Origin: Dehalococcoidales bacterium | Lineage (GTDB): Bacteria; Chloroflexota; Dehalococcoidia; Dehalococcoidales; UBA5760 | Direction of reading: 5' to 3' | NCBI GenBank assembly: GCA_028716225.1 | Contig: JAQUQE010000010.1 | Span: 1 to 56,825 of the forward strand | DNA length: 56,825 nt | Part shown: piece by piece, positions 1-9,556 of the stretch | Layout: each line of letters starts with the position of its first letter | Numbering within the stretch: the first letter of the stretch is position 1 | Position numbers and translations under genes: made by a program | Notes under the pieces: model-generated | Database searches by the model: none | What the model was told of the DNA's origin: nothing | Seen by the model: only the letters and a program-made list of their open reading frames with translations

Positions 1-73
1 CCCCATTGTGATTTACAAGATACATCTATCAGAAAAAGATGTCAATACATTCAGATATAAGCGAGAACTCTGT

Positions 74-144
74 CTTCTACATACGTGGCTTTACAATTGT
101 AGAAGCAGCTAGTATAACAATACTAGATTGTGCAGCACTGCACA
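74..144. repeat. Three tandem perfect inverted repeats
   Basis: This gene-free stretch holds three consecutive hairpins: an 8-bp stem (74-81 with 98-105), a 7-bp stem with an AACA loop (109-115 with 120-126), and a 7-bp stem with a 2-base spacer (129-135 with 138-144). No T-run follows on either strand, so an ordinary intrinsic terminator is not supported. It lies beyond the 3' end of the minus-strand gene ending at 252. A structured RNA or a recombination-site remnant is possible, but neither is shown. The rest of 1-251 shows nothing convincing. Confidence 0.45.
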
Positions 145-251
145 CCCTGAGTTGTCGTTGGACATAGAGGAGCTATGAATTACCGAGGAATATTTGATAC
201 TCAATTCAGGTATAATAGGAGACCTTTTACACGAAATAAGCTTCTGTTGGC

Positions 252-767
252 CTAATTATTGGGCTGCTTAAGCAAGCGCTGTTCGCATTCTTCAACTAGT
301 TCCTCATATTTGACCAACTGCCTTTCGCAGAATTCTATCACAGCGCCATCTTTGAGGTCAGGGAAAAAACGAGCGGTTGGATAGCTACTTGGCGTAGGAG
401 GTTCAGATACAGCTTCCTCAACTTGCTCTTTCTGAGGAGTGACTTCTCCTATGATAACATCTAAACTGACTGTCCGTTCACGAGTCGCTCCAGTCTGTGC
501 AGTTTCTTTGTGAACATTTTCTACTCTTGCGTTATTGAGATACTGAAGTTCTGAATCTGCAGACATTCCGATCTGTTTCTGACAATACCATTCGGTAAAA
601 CCACTTCGGCGCTTATATTGCTTCTGCATGTGATATGTGATACTTCGGGCGGCAGACAGGAAGGCGCTAAGATTGTAGGAGAAGCAGTCGTCATCCTCAA
701 ACGTTTGCTTCATCATGTGTAGAAAGTATTTAGCTTCTTCAACCTTACGTCTCGTTGAATTCTTCAT
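252..767 (-). CDS. Hypothetical protein, possibly HEPN-like helical
   Basis: I do not recognise this 171-aa protein with certainty. The N-terminal 100 residues look all-helical and contain a pattern of the type FSYNLSAFLSAARS followed by FTEWY and then NARVENVHKE. By eye this recurs in small proteins from accessory islands, and the late R/H pair recalls HEPN-type proteins. The C-terminal third is Pro/Glu/Thr-rich and probably flexible. A GGTGG-like Shine-Dalgarno lies just upstream of the ATG. It sits at the edge of the defence island on the same strand as the defence operon. The HEPN link is a guess and no function is claimed. Confidence 0.6.
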   Translation of the reverse strand: MKNSTRRKVEEAKYFLHMMKQTFEDDDCFSYNLSAFLSAARSITYHMQKQYKRRSGFTEWYCQKQIGMSADSELQYLNNARVENVHKETAQTGATRERTVSLDVIIGEVTPQKEQVEEAVSEPPTPSSYPTARFFPDLKDGAVIEFCERQLVKYEELVEECEQRLLKQPNN

Positions 768-940
768 AGAACCACCAATTCACATTGAGCGCTAACTAGC
801 TACGAGATATGCTCAGTTCTAGTAGTCCAAGCGTAGTATAAGCTTGACAGATGTGCTAGATGTCAACTAAGAAGTCCTACACCTCCCGCTATTTCTGTTA
901 ACTGAGGTACGGAAGAAACTTGAGTTTATCAGGGTAGAGG

Positions 941-1240
941 TTAGAGTTGTAAGATATTATCGTCGTATTTATCTAGCTCCAAAGCGCTATATGTTCGATC
1001 ATAGGCTTCTCTAGCTAGCTCAACTCTGTCTTCACTACTCATCCTACCAGAATATTGCCACTGCCTAAGATGGTTTCGCTGAGATTCGATCTCTTTTGAA
1101 AGGCGCTGCTTTAAAAGGCGCACTTGTTTGGGCTTCATTTTTTGGAGCTTGTCTCCGAAGACGTCCTTGAGCATATATTCTGCAGCACGATCGTATCTTC
1201 TAACTTCGATAGAAAAAATGGCGTCATCATAATCGCTCAT
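941..1240 (-). CDS. Hypothetical 99-aa charged protein
   Basis: This small, highly charged, probably helical protein has no family I recognise. It has a run of basic residues in the middle (KPKQVRLLKQRLSKEIESQR) that could form a coiled coil. A GGGTGGCTTAGG stretch precedes the ATG, and an extended -10 promoter element sits about 30 bp upstream, both supporting expression. It lies between another small unknown gene and a recombinase remnant, so it probably belongs to the accessory island. Nothing in the sequence indicates an enzymatic role. Confidence 0.5.
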   Translation of the reverse strand: MSDYDDAIFSIEVRRYDRAAEYMLKDVFGDKLQKMKPKQVRLLKQRLSKEIESQRNHLRQWQYSGRMSSEDRVELAREAYDRTYSALELDKYDDNILQL

Positions 1241-1272
1241 CCTAAGCCACCCATATCATTTTTTACGAACCT

Positions 1273-1281
1273 ATTATACCA
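1273..1281 (-). promoter_or_regulatory. Extended -10 promoter element for the 99-aa gene
   Basis: On the minus strand the sequence reads TGGTATAAT, a perfect extended -10 (TGn plus TATAAT). No good -35 is visible 17 bases upstream, as is usual for extended -10 promoters. The start codon of the 99-aa gene lies about 30 bases downstream. Confidence 0.45.
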
Positions 1282-1403
1282 TAATAGAGTTATGGCTGTT
1301 CCGCTTGACAATAAATAGAGTACTCTAGAAAGTAACCAGTGAAAAGGGGGGAACCTTGCCATGGATGGCGCAACAGAAATCAGCTCATAGATATCGAGCA
1401 TAT

Positions 1404-1505
1404 CATGAGGCTGGGGGATGGGAGAGCCTGGATATAGTGGTGAGGTATACGAGGTCAGTGAGGTTTGAGGAGAGCTTGAGGGTGTATGGGGGGATGGAGA
1501 GATAG
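1404..1505 (+). pseudogene. C-terminal remnant of a tyrosine recombinase/integrase
   Basis: The plus strand here encodes a 33-residue open segment ending in TAG. It contains GGWESLDIVVRYTRSV and then FEESLRVY, which closely resembles the C-terminus of XerD/phage-type tyrosine recombinases (GGW-SLxMVxRYTRSV, with the catalytic Tyr in RYT). No upstream frame supplies the rest of the catalytic domain (no Arg/His boxes), so this is a decayed fragment. A 92-aa minus-strand ORF over the same bases is only its shadow. The fragment marks past integration near the defence island. Identification is by motif recognition. Confidence 0.6.
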
Positions 1506-1575
1506 CCGCCGCCATAGTTCTTGCGAATCAGCGGACACCTAGAATACTATACCCGGATTATCAAGTTCCTGAATG

Positions 1576-3915
1576 CTACCTTGGTAAGCTTTGGAGCAAC
1601 TTCTCCATTCCCGAATCGTAATGCCAAGGGGCATCAGTGAATTCCCAGAATTGTGCTAGACCTGGCAAACGAATATGGCTGCCAATGACAATCCACTTAC
1701 CAGCGTGCAACTGGTACTTCTTAAGTTGACCATAAGCCTGTAAGCGTCTCTCGAAGTCTTGTGGGCTGTGGTCTCGGCACGTCATAACAGTAATCCCTAT
1801 GTCCGTGCCAGAAAGCGTAATGGTGAAGTCATGTATTCGCCCATCCCTTTCTGAGCTATGCCTAGCCCTTTCGAACCATTTGGCGATTTTCTTCCGCGTA
1901 TCAAAACTGATATTAAGAAGTACATTTATAATCCTGCAATACCCCAGCGGATGCTTGCTATCTAGTTCAAGTATCATCTTTCTGAAAGTCTGCGGCATAC
2001 ACTGCGTAGGCTTAGGCGCAGGTGTAGTCCTTTCACCGGTTTTGTACATAAAGTAACTGTCCATGTCTGTTGTATAGGACAATAACTGAAAATGATCAAT
2101 GCCAGACTCTTGCAAGTCCTCAAAATATAGTCCCTCATGCAAGTAATATCCTAGCCAGTCAAGTTCATCGAATGCCTCGATATTTGCAAGCTCATTGATC
2201 CTTAGACGCTGATTCAGATAGTGTATGAACTGGCTAGGAAACTCAATCAATTCTGCTATGACCTTTAGATCAAGAAGATATACGGCCCATGGGAGTCGAC
2301 CTTCTCCAAATACGCCTAATTCGGCCACCTGATAGAGAACGGGGGCAAAAGTATCTAGCGGCTCTAAAGTAATCGTTACCAAAAAGTTGGTATCTAGATT
2401 CTGTTTGTCGATTCTCAATTCTTGACCATCTGGTAGCTGAAATGCCGGCTGTGGATTTATAGTAATATACTTGTCAGCACGAATCGCCTGTGCATGAGAC
2501 TCTACGATGAGTTTCCTAATGTCGGACACCATTCTATCTGGAGCGCCTCTTTTGGTGGGTTCCGTAAGAACCCCGGCCTTGCCCTCAACGAGAAATGCAT
2601 GTCTGTCATACAGGACCAAACCGTCGAGATCAGTATCTTTAAGTTGGTCATTTTCTTCAACTCTATATCTGAGGTTGCGATAATCCTTGCCGTATTTAAC
2701 AATCTCGGATATGAGCCTAACTCCTTCAGAAACAAGGTAATTAGCACGATGCTTCTGAAATTTCTCCCATACGCTATAGTCTTTATTGATTGCCTTTGCC
2801 GATGCCGGATTCAGTAATTCTTCGATGGTAGCCTTCGCACCCCACAACAGTAAGGCTGTAGCTGCACAAATGTAACGGCCGCCATGGTGGACAATAGGTC
2901 TTAGTCGGAGAGGATGGGTGGGACTCGGCCAAACGAATTCAGGGGACACTTCACCGAAACCGATTGAGAAACAAGCAAGGAACCTTCCTGTCGTTTCCAC
3001 ATCTCTTCCTGATTCCTTTGCAAGCTCCTCAGCGGTGAAAGAGAACGTTGCACCCAGTCCGAAGAATACCCAAGCAGTTAGCATATGCTTGACCCTCTTA
3101 AGCATTTTCTTTTCAGATAGCTTAGCAAGCCCAGATAGCATCTCTTTAGGATATTTGCTGTCATTCAGTTTACCTTGACTGAATAGCCTAACCTCCCTAC
3201 GAATCTCTTTCTTGGATTCAATGGCCTGCTTTCGTCTTTCAGATAGCCGCCCATTCATTATTCTCTCGATAGCCTCAATGAACCCAAGAACATCTTCAAT
3301 CTCAAAGCCGAGATAAGCCTTCATCCAATTACCTACCGGCTCAAATGAAAAGAGGGCTCTCAGAACCTCTGTCTGTTGGTGAGAGTACCCTGGATTTCTA
3401 ACCGTCAGATTACGGGAAAAAGACTGATATTGGAATTTCTCCAAAAGCGTGGGGGGGTTCGGGTTATCTGGATTGATGTGAATCGCTGCCGCATAGAGAA
3501 GTGTATCGTTAAGTATTCCTTTTACTGTGTTCTGAATGTTTCCCAAGTCGAGAGGAGCTTGTTCCGAAGGATTCCCACCTTCTGAGAAAGCATCCATTAA
3601 ACAAAGGAGAGTCGTATACTCTACAACAAACTGCAGTCCCTCATGGGAATACTCTTTGTATTGTTCTGGGTTAACAAACAAATTCTGGAATACCACGTTG
3701 GCAATGACATCAAATGAGTTATAAGCCTTAAGCTGCCTGCGTAGCTGATCCGCTCTTTGAGGAATGGTCTTCTCAAGCTCAGGAACCATAGAGGCAAAGG
3801 CAGTGAGAATCTCTTTGTGCTCGGCTTCAGAGCGGCGAGTATCAGTATAGATGAAACGCCCGTGTCTCTCTATACGAATTCCTTTACCAACAATGGCTTC
3901 GTGCTTCTTGTTCAT
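1576..3915 (-). CDS. Large protein with PD-(D/E)XK nuclease-like motif
   Basis: This roughly 779-aa protein has no full-length family I recognise. In its middle it has a hydrophobic strand with DLDGL, then about 12 residues later LVEGKAG. That is a D...E-G-K arrangement typical of PD-(D/E)XK or NERD-like nuclease cores (about residues 431-446 from this start). The region before it is helical, and the C-terminal third contains further alpha/beta sequence. The start is uncertain: ATG at 3915 begins MNKKHEAIVGKG, an upstream ATG at 3972 is also in frame, and neither has a strong SD. It lies downstream of the DUF499 ATPase on the same strand, separated by about 270-400 bp, so it may be an accessory effector of the defence operon or an independent gene. 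Nuclease activity is inferred. Confidence 0.6.
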   Translation of the reverse strand: MNKKHEAIVGKGIRIERHGRFIYTDTRRSEAEHKEILTAFASMVPELEKTIPQRADQLRRQLKAYNSFDVIANVVFQNLFVNPEQYKEYSHEGLQFVVEYTTLLCLMDAFSEGGNPSEQAPLDLGNIQNTVKGILNDTLLYAAAIHINPDNPNPPTLLEKFQYQSFSRNLTVRNPGYSHQQTEVLRALFSFEPVGNWMKAYLGFEIEDVLGFIEAIERIMNGRLSERRKQAIESKKEIRREVRLFSQGKLNDSKYPKEMLSGLAKLSEKKMLKRVKHMLTAWVFFGLGATFSFTAEELAKESGRDVETTGRFLACFSIGFGEVSPEFVWPSPTHPLRLRPIVHHGGRYICAATALLLWGAKATIEELLNPASAKAINKDYSVWEKFQKHRANYLVSEGVRLISEIVKYGKDYRNLRYRVEENDQLKDTDLDGLVLYDRHAFLVEGKAGVLTEPTKRGAPDRMVSDIRKLIVESHAQAIRADKYITINPQPAFQLPDGQELRIDKQNLDTNFLVTITLEPLDTFAPVLYQVAELGVFGEGRLPWAVYLLDLKVIAELIEFPSQFIHYLNQRLRINELANIEAFDELDWLGYYLHEGLYFEDLQESGIDHFQLLSYTTDMDSYFMYKTGERTTPAPKPTQCMPQTFRKMILELDSKHPLGYCRIINVLLNISFDTRKKIAKWFERARHSSERDGRIHDFTITLSGTDIGITVMTCRDHSPQDFERRLQAYGQLKKYQLHAGKWIVIGSHIRLPGLAQFWEFTDAPWHYDSGMEKLLQSLPR

Positions 3916-4277
3916 GTCCGTGTCTATTATATCATCACTTATAAACAACAGCGTATTGGACTTTACGGACATATTAATCAAGCAAAAGGCACTCACATCT
4001 TTGCTAACCCTGTCGACGAATCTAATTAAGACAAAGATCAAGCTTTAGTAAGCGCTGAAATACTAAATCCTGTATTATTTGTACAAGGCTGAGGTAAGTT
4101 ATGGTTTGGGAATTTTGGGGTGTGGTTTTGGACTAGGGGGTAGATACTTTGGAGAGGAGGGGCAACAACAGTCAGGTTGTGTGATAATCAAGAGAGAGAT
4201 ATGCGGCCTGACCTTATGCACAGAACAAGCGATTGTTGATGACCTGTATCTTGACACCACTGGATCCGTTATGGTAA

Positions 4278-4297
4278 TCCTCTTACTATCAAGAGGA
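4278..4297 (-). terminator. Hairpin just downstream of the DUF499 gene
   Basis: A 7-bp perfect stem (TCCTCTT with AAGAGGA, 6-base loop) lies 14 bases beyond the stop codon of the DUF499 gene. There is no following T-run, so it is a weak terminator candidate or an mRNA 3'-end stabilising hairpin. The rest of the 4042-4310 gap shows no convincing gene. Confidence 0.3.
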
Positions 4298-4310
4298 CAG
4301 GACTGAGTCT

Positions 4311-6860
4311 TTAGCTCTCATCAACCTCAATGCCCAACTGCCGGAATGATTCCTTTATCTTATCTTCGTAGTCTTGTTCTGATATTTCCCCGTCGGCAGC
4401 AAGCAGTTCTATCTCCAAGGAGTCAAATTTACTCTGTAGTAGGTTCATGACCCCCATGATTTGTGCCACCTTCCCCTTCGGTACTCGAAACTTTAAGCGA
4501 ACTTTACCTTTTCCCTGGACAACTGATGTGTCCTCTCCCCATTTTGCTGGCGCCTCTTTGATTCCGGATGCAGGGGTTGGCTCTAGAGGCATGGTACCCG
4601 TACCCTTGCCGGAAACCGCTTCCTCTCTCTGTTTTTGGTCCTGACAAATAGTCTCCTGTATCAATACCTCACTCCCGGAGAAAGCCACGGTTGGTGATTC
4701 CCGGAAGTAGTGGCACAACGGCTTATCATTCTGCAGTTCACCTAGACCGAACAGCCCCGACCGAACGCCTTCAACAATGCCCTGTTCCAGAACTGACCGG
4801 TCCGTTAGTCTTGTTTCCCCAGGCGTCCTGAGGGCAGACTGGTAGATTTGCCGGGTAGAAGCATAGCTGTTGCTTGACAGGAACTTCTCCTTGATTACCA
4901 GCGGCGCAATCCTCGCCAGTATTTCTCCCTCGGAACGAAGCTTCTCAAAGATCTCCCCATCAAGTGCGACCAGTTCACCATATGTTGGTATACCGAGGTC
5001 AATCTCTTTTGTTCCTTCTCTCGAAGGTATGGATACTATCCTATACAGCTTGCGAATTGACTCTCTAACGTCTCCTTCGGCCGTTTTTAATTCCTTTCTC
5101 ACATCTTTCTTCTGTTCTTCGCTCAGGTTAAGGCTCGGATCACGCTCAATATACTCATAAGCGATTTTGCGTTTTATGGTATTGTTGAAAGCGTTTCTTT
5201 CTAATTCCGAAGGGGACAGGAAAAACAAGGTATTCCGATAGGTACGCGGCGTTTGGCCTTTATTCTTAAGCATGTTGTTCATCGCCATCTTGTTTTCTCT
5301 TTTTAGGATGACCAGCTTCAGTTCCTCTGAATCAGGAATATTGCTAGGGTCTTCTTCCCACACATAGCATCTTAGTCTGCTACCTAAGATGCTTTTGCGC
5401 AGCAACTCTAGCTCCATTTGGACAACCTTCTCTTCGCGGATGTTCTCCATATTAGTCAGCAGAATGCGATTTAAATTAGGCTGGTTTCTGAAGAAGTACT
5501 TCTCCCCAACACTCTGAAGGTAAAAAAGCTTGCCCTTAAGTTGTTCAACGGCCTCGGCGACGACGCTAGCCGGGTTATCAGTAGTCGTCGCACTTCGCTT
5601 CACTTCTCCAAGGGTTGCCCCATGTTCTTGCCCACCAGAAAACGAGTAAAGGAATGTGGCAGCAGCCGAACGAGTGCCCAATCTCAGCCCCTGATAAGAT
5701 TTACCCAAAGACAGGTCAACTTTGGAAGCTCCGGCGGTTACGTCGATTATATCGGCCGCAAGAACACTGTTGAATTCCGAACCAATGTGTTTCAGTAGTT
5801 CCTGCCTGATTTCCTGATTAGCCAGATCGAAATCAGCCAAGCTGATATAAGGCCTGCTGGATGTTCTTAGAGAATGAATTACTAGGGAAAGTAGTCGGAG
5901 CACGCCTCTAGTTCGTTGGAAGGTAGGAAAACTACCCCAACGATGATACAGTACATCTACGACTTCAGGCATAAAGGGATATGAGTCTAGAAATCTGTCA
6001 CGGTATTCGCTCGGCTGTGAACCTGCCGGGAATATTTCCTCCTTCTCAGCATATTTCATGAATTCAGCCACAATCCTTCGGACATTTTGTTCATCAATGC
6101 TCATGAACAGCCGACGCCTGATTATTTTGGTTATCTCGTTCTCCTGCACTGGGGTATAAATCCGCTCAATCCTACCTGCCACCTTTTGCAGTTGCTGGTA
6201 TAGTCTTTCTGCACCTTCGTCGTAGTGCTCTATGATGCTGGCCGGCAGGGTTACTGCCAAGCAGGTTCGCTCAAGAGTGCTGGCTGCCTCTGTCAGTTCT
6301 TGCATGAAAGCCATCGTCTGGGCGGCCAGTGTGCTGTCACCCACTCTCACACCCGCTGCCTTGGTCACATACTCCAGAACCTCATCCATGAGAATGAGAA
6401 CTGGCTGGTTATTGGAAAGCAACGCCCGTATAGCTTCTTTGCCCGGGGCAACCTGGCCTGTGAATCTGCCAGTCTTACCGGTAAGCCGTTTCTCTAGCAC
6501 ACCCCAGAGCGTTTCTTGTGTGCTTAGTGCAGTGCCAACTATTGCGACCTTCTTCGCCTCCCACTCAGCTGCCTTATGGTACATGGCAATCAAAGCGTGG
6601 GTCTTACCACCACCGAAGGGTGTTTGTATCTGGATAACTGGATCGCCACCGGCTCCTTGTAGTCGCTTCTCTACGACTGTGAGCAGGTTTCTCAGTCCTT
6701 CGGTGAGGTAAGTTTTCTTGAAGAAGGTCTCAGCATCTTTGTATTCGTCCGCACCCCGCTGCTGGGTTACCTCCCAGAGGTCAGCAGCAAAGACATCCAT
6801 AGTCAGTCGACCTTCAAGGATATCTCGGTGGGGAACTGCGATAGTATGAAACGCTTTCAT
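4311..6860 (-). CDS. Anti-phage-associated DUF499-type ATPase
   Basis: This 849-aa P-loop ATPase has the DUF499 signature. The N-terminus (HTIAVPHRDILEG) is followed by Walker A TPFGGGKTH at about residues 80-88 and Walker B LILMDE at about 155-160. The C-terminal part contains a Pro/Gly linker and a final conserved-looking domain. ATG at 6860 shares one base with the methyltransferase stop (TGATG), with a GGGAGG Shine-Dalgarno 8 bases upstream, so the two are translationally coupled. DUF499 proteins recur beside DUF1156 methyltransferases and SNF2 helicases in defence islands. The likely role is ATP-driven action within that system, but the mechanism is unknown. Family assignment is strong; the defence role comes from context. 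Confidence 0.85.
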   Translation of the reverse strand: MKAFHTIAVPHRDILEGRLTMDVFAADLWEVTQQRGADEYKDAETFFKKTYLTEGLRNLLTVVEKRLQGAGGDPVIQIQTPFGGGKTHALIAMYHKAAEWEAKKVAIVGTALSTQETLWGVLEKRLTGKTGRFTGQVAPGKEAIRALLSNNQPVLILMDEVLEYVTKAAGVRVGDSTLAAQTMAFMQELTEAASTLERTCLAVTLPASIIEHYDEGAERLYQQLQKVAGRIERIYTPVQENEITKIIRRRLFMSIDEQNVRRIVAEFMKYAEKEEIFPAGSQPSEYRDRFLDSYPFMPEVVDVLYHRWGSFPTFQRTRGVLRLLSLVIHSLRTSSRPYISLADFDLANQEIRQELLKHIGSEFNSVLAADIIDVTAGASKVDLSLGKSYQGLRLGTRSAAATFLYSFSGGQEHGATLGEVKRSATTTDNPASVVAEAVEQLKGKLFYLQSVGEKYFFRNQPNLNRILLTNMENIREEKVVQMELELLRKSILGSRLRCYVWEEDPSNIPDSEELKLVILKRENKMAMNNMLKNKGQTPRTYRNTLFFLSPSELERNAFNNTIKRKIAYEYIERDPSLNLSEEQKKDVRKELKTAEGDVRESIRKLYRIVSIPSREGTKEIDLGIPTYGELVALDGEIFEKLRSEGEILARIAPLVIKEKFLSSNSYASTRQIYQSALRTPGETRLTDRSVLEQGIVEGVRSGLFGLGELQNDKPLCHYFRESPTVAFSGSEVLIQETICQDQKQREEAVSGKGTGTMPLEPTPASGIKEAPAKWGEDTSVVQGKGKVRLKFRVPKGKVAQIMGVMNLLQSKFDSLEIELLAADGEISEQDYEDKIKESFRQLGIEVDES

Positions 6861-9556
6861 CACAAAAGCCTCCCTTGGGTAGCTTCTTTCCTTACCTCTT
6901 CTCGCAGACGTTCTCTGCCAGCTAGAAAACCGTCTAGTAGTTTTTTCTCCTTGCTCTCAATAGGTAGGGTCTCCGAGGCTGCCTGGGCTACCCTGTAGAA
7001 TGCCTCGCCGGTACCGTAACCGGACTTGTGCAGCAGCTTGACCATTTCACTTCTTCTTCCCTTCTCCCAGAGCAATAGGCTACTGTGCAAAACGTCAATC
7101 ATCTCTGTCGAGTTCTTTAGATCTTCAACATGGCGTTCTTGGGGACCCGCTACCCTGATAAACTCCTTGTCTTTGCGGATAAAACCGCCCCGGTTCCATT
7201 CCTTGGACAGGTCAATGCTGCAACTCTGAGCCAGTTTTCTCGCTTCGTCAAATTCTACTCTTGCCTCACCGTAGTTCCATCGGTAGAGCACATAGAAACG
7301 GGTTAGGTCGGAAATCTCACCGGAAAAGCCGTTGTGCAGTATCTGGCGCACAGCGTAGTCCGTGGCAATCTTGCGGACATCCTGCAATAGTCTATCGGCA
7401 CGAACGATGTTTCCCTCATAGTCCATCACTTTTCCATACTTGCCAAAGACTTCAATTGCCGAGCCAATAGCAGCGATAAAAAAGTCGGCGCCACTAATGC
7501 CCTCTTGCCAAAGCCTCTCCAGTTTTTTACTTAGATGCTGCTTCAGTTCTTCCTGTACATTATTGTAAAAGCCGGTGGGCTGACGTTCCATTTTGCGAGC
7601 TACAATGTAGATTGAAGAGGCGAGTGATGCAGTTTCATTAGCATTCAATCTAGCCTGCATTTCCGTCCTCAATGGCCATGCCCCTGATACAATGAGACCA
7701 GAGTCCAACAGTGAATTGATAAGCGACTCCCAACCCTTGATTGACTTGTGGGCGTACACAATTGTAGCTATGCCGTTCGGTTTCAGTACCCTATAAACGT
7801 CTTGAAACGACTTCTGAAGCATGGACTCAAAAAAATCTTTGGCGGAGTTTGCGCCGCCTTGCCTATAGGGATCCGAAACGATTTCATTGGATTTTGGTAT
7901 TACTGGCGTTGAGAGCAATGCGGGATGTAAGTGTCCGATTGTTCTCTTAAGCCAGACATAAAAGAAATCGGAAAGATTCGCATAACCGACATTATCATAG
8001 TATGGAGGGTCAGTAAACACAGCGTCAAAATACCCATCTGGATACGGCAACGAAGTGGCTGAAGATTGGTTAACATTAGCCTGAAAGGTCGATACACGAG
8101 AGAAGTGGTCGATGACTCTTGAAATCCATCCTAATGCAGAATTCCAGTCTCCAGTAGCTCCACTCCAAGGAAGTAGTTCAAAATAATCCCACACCATTTG
8201 CAGTGCCTGTCGTGTAAAGGTATGACCAACGAATTCGCCATTCGGGACCCATGTTGTCAGGGTTGAGTTATAATCTTCTAACCTGTCTGCGGCAAAGCTC
8301 AAGTATGTGGCTAATGCTCTCGCGTAATCCTCGTCATAGCCGTTTTCAAGCATCTTTTTATATGCTGATTTGACCTTGTCCCCCAAAGTAACCAACGCCA
8401 ATTGCTGGCGCGGATTGAACAATTCTCCCCAAGTCTTCATTCCGTACATTGGAGGACGATCCACATCGTGACAAGGTGCCGGAATCATCTCGTCAGGTAT
8501 GGGGTCTATTCCCCATTCTTTAATCAGTTTCGCCTGCTTCTCTTTTAAATACTCCTTCCCCTCTAGGAAAGTCTGGACATCTTCGTCTGTGGCAATCCGG
8601 TATGCCTTACCATTAGTACCAACCTTATTAGTGACTACCGCCACCATCCTCTGCCCGGCTTTGCCTCCCCGAAAAAGACTTCTGGTTGTTTTGTCATCAA
8701 CCACGCTGCCACACACAGGGCAGTTTACCACTGCCCGTGAGACCGTACCATTTTCCGGGTTGAAGTCCTTCGGCATAGGCTCATGATCAGTACCCACTAT
8801 TTTGAACCTGACCTCTTTACCAGCCACATAAGGGAAAAGAGACACCTTCTTCTTGTCTTTTCTAGCCAACCAGTATTGGCGCATAAGAGGAATGCCAGTG
8901 CCGCAGGCTGGATTTTGGCAGGGGATTGACCTTGCCCAAATGTAGCCAACCGGGATGCTGCCGTCCGGTTCCAGCGGATAGAACCTACCTATTTCCTCCT
9001 TAGTCTCCTTCAGTACCCAGTCGCCCCATTTCTTCACATCTTCCAACAGGGGATTAACTGTCTTCTCGGTCTCAGTCCAGTCATCTCCTTTTACCTTTGT
9101 GGGCTTGCCATATTTCTGTGGGTACTCAAGGGTGCATTTTAAAATGAGTGTGGCTACAGGGTTGTAATCACTGGCATAGGTTTCACATCCCAAACGTAAA
9201 GCCTCCAGTGGTATGGCACCACCGCCGGCAAAGGGGTCTAGCACTTTCGGCGGCTTACCACCATTGGCTTTAAGAATATCCTCCCTAGCTTTCTGAATCA
9301 TACTCTGGTTAAGAGAGTTCTCCCATTTGGAGAAGTCAATAATGAATTGCCGTGTTTTGTTCCATTCTTCAACGTTTTTCGGAGCCGGGATTAGTGCCGC
9401 ATAGTTCGTTGCCCGTGATGAAGCTAGGGGGCGCCTTGCCCACCAGATATGGAGAGTGGAGATATGTCCATGGCGGATACTCTTTTCCTTTGCCGATTCC
9501 ACACTGACTTCTTTGACAGGGAAGCTTTCTTCAATAAAACGGCGGTTATTGTCCAC
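6860..9556 (-). CDS. DUF1156-type DNA (adenine) methyltransferase
   Basis: This protein of about 898 aa opens with the DUF1156 signature (RRFIEESFPVKEVS, then HIWWARRP). SAM-binding motif I LDPFAGGGAIPLEA follows at about residues 106-119, and the catalytic TDPPYYDN lies at about 515-522, indicating an amino-methyltransferase. Paired cysteines (CQNPACG at about 213-219 and CPVCG at about 279-283) suggest a zinc-binding insert. GTG at 9556 is preferred because GGGAGG lies a few bases upstream and family members begin near this point; ATG at 9574 is possible. It overlaps the helicase stop by 11 bases and is coupled to the ATPase. The probable role is marking host DNA in the defence system. Confidence 0.88.
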   Translation of the reverse strand: MDNNRRFIEESFPVKEVSVESAKEKSIRHGHISTLHIWWARRPLASSRATNYAALIPAPKNVEEWNKTRQFIIDFSKWENSLNQSMIQKAREDILKANGGKPPKVLDPFAGGGAIPLEALRLGCETYASDYNPVATLILKCTLEYPQKYGKPTKVKGDDWTETEKTVNPLLEDVKKWGDWVLKETKEEIGRFYPLEPDGSIPVGYIWARSIPCQNPACGTGIPLMRQYWLARKDKKKVSLFPYVAGKEVRFKIVGTDHEPMPKDFNPENGTVSRAVVNCPVCGSVVDDKTTRSLFRGGKAGQRMVAVVTNKVGTNGKAYRIATDEDVQTFLEGKEYLKEKQAKLIKEWGIDPIPDEMIPAPCHDVDRPPMYGMKTWGELFNPRQQLALVTLGDKVKSAYKKMLENGYDEDYARALATYLSFAADRLEDYNSTLTTWVPNGEFVGHTFTRQALQMVWDYFELLPWSGATGDWNSALGWISRVIDHFSRVSTFQANVNQSSATSLPYPDGYFDAVFTDPPYYDNVGYANLSDFFYVWLKRTIGHLHPALLSTPVIPKSNEIVSDPYRQGGANSAKDFFESMLQKSFQDVYRVLKPNGIATIVYAHKSIKGWESLINSLLDSGLIVSGAWPLRTEMQARLNANETASLASSIYIVARKMERQPTGFYNNVQEELKQHLSKKLERLWQEGISGADFFIAAIGSAIEVFGKYGKVMDYEGNIVRADRLLQDVRKIATDYAVRQILHNGFSGEISDLTRFYVLYRWNYGEARVEFDEARKLAQSCSIDLSKEWNRGGFIRKDKEFIRVAGPQERHVEDLKNSTEMIDVLHSSLLLWEKGRRSEMVKLLHKSGYGTGEAFYRVAQAASETLPIESKEKKLLDGFLAGRERLREEVRKEATQGRLL

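Noticed and set aside
1237-1515. 92-aa minus-strand ORF
   Set aside because: Pro/Ser-rich composition and it lies antisense to the integrase remnant, whose plus-strand reading has a clear family match.
4079-4306. 75-aa plus-strand ORF in the gap after the DUF499 gene
   Set aside because: No SD, odd Gly-rich composition and no family resemblance; more likely chance.
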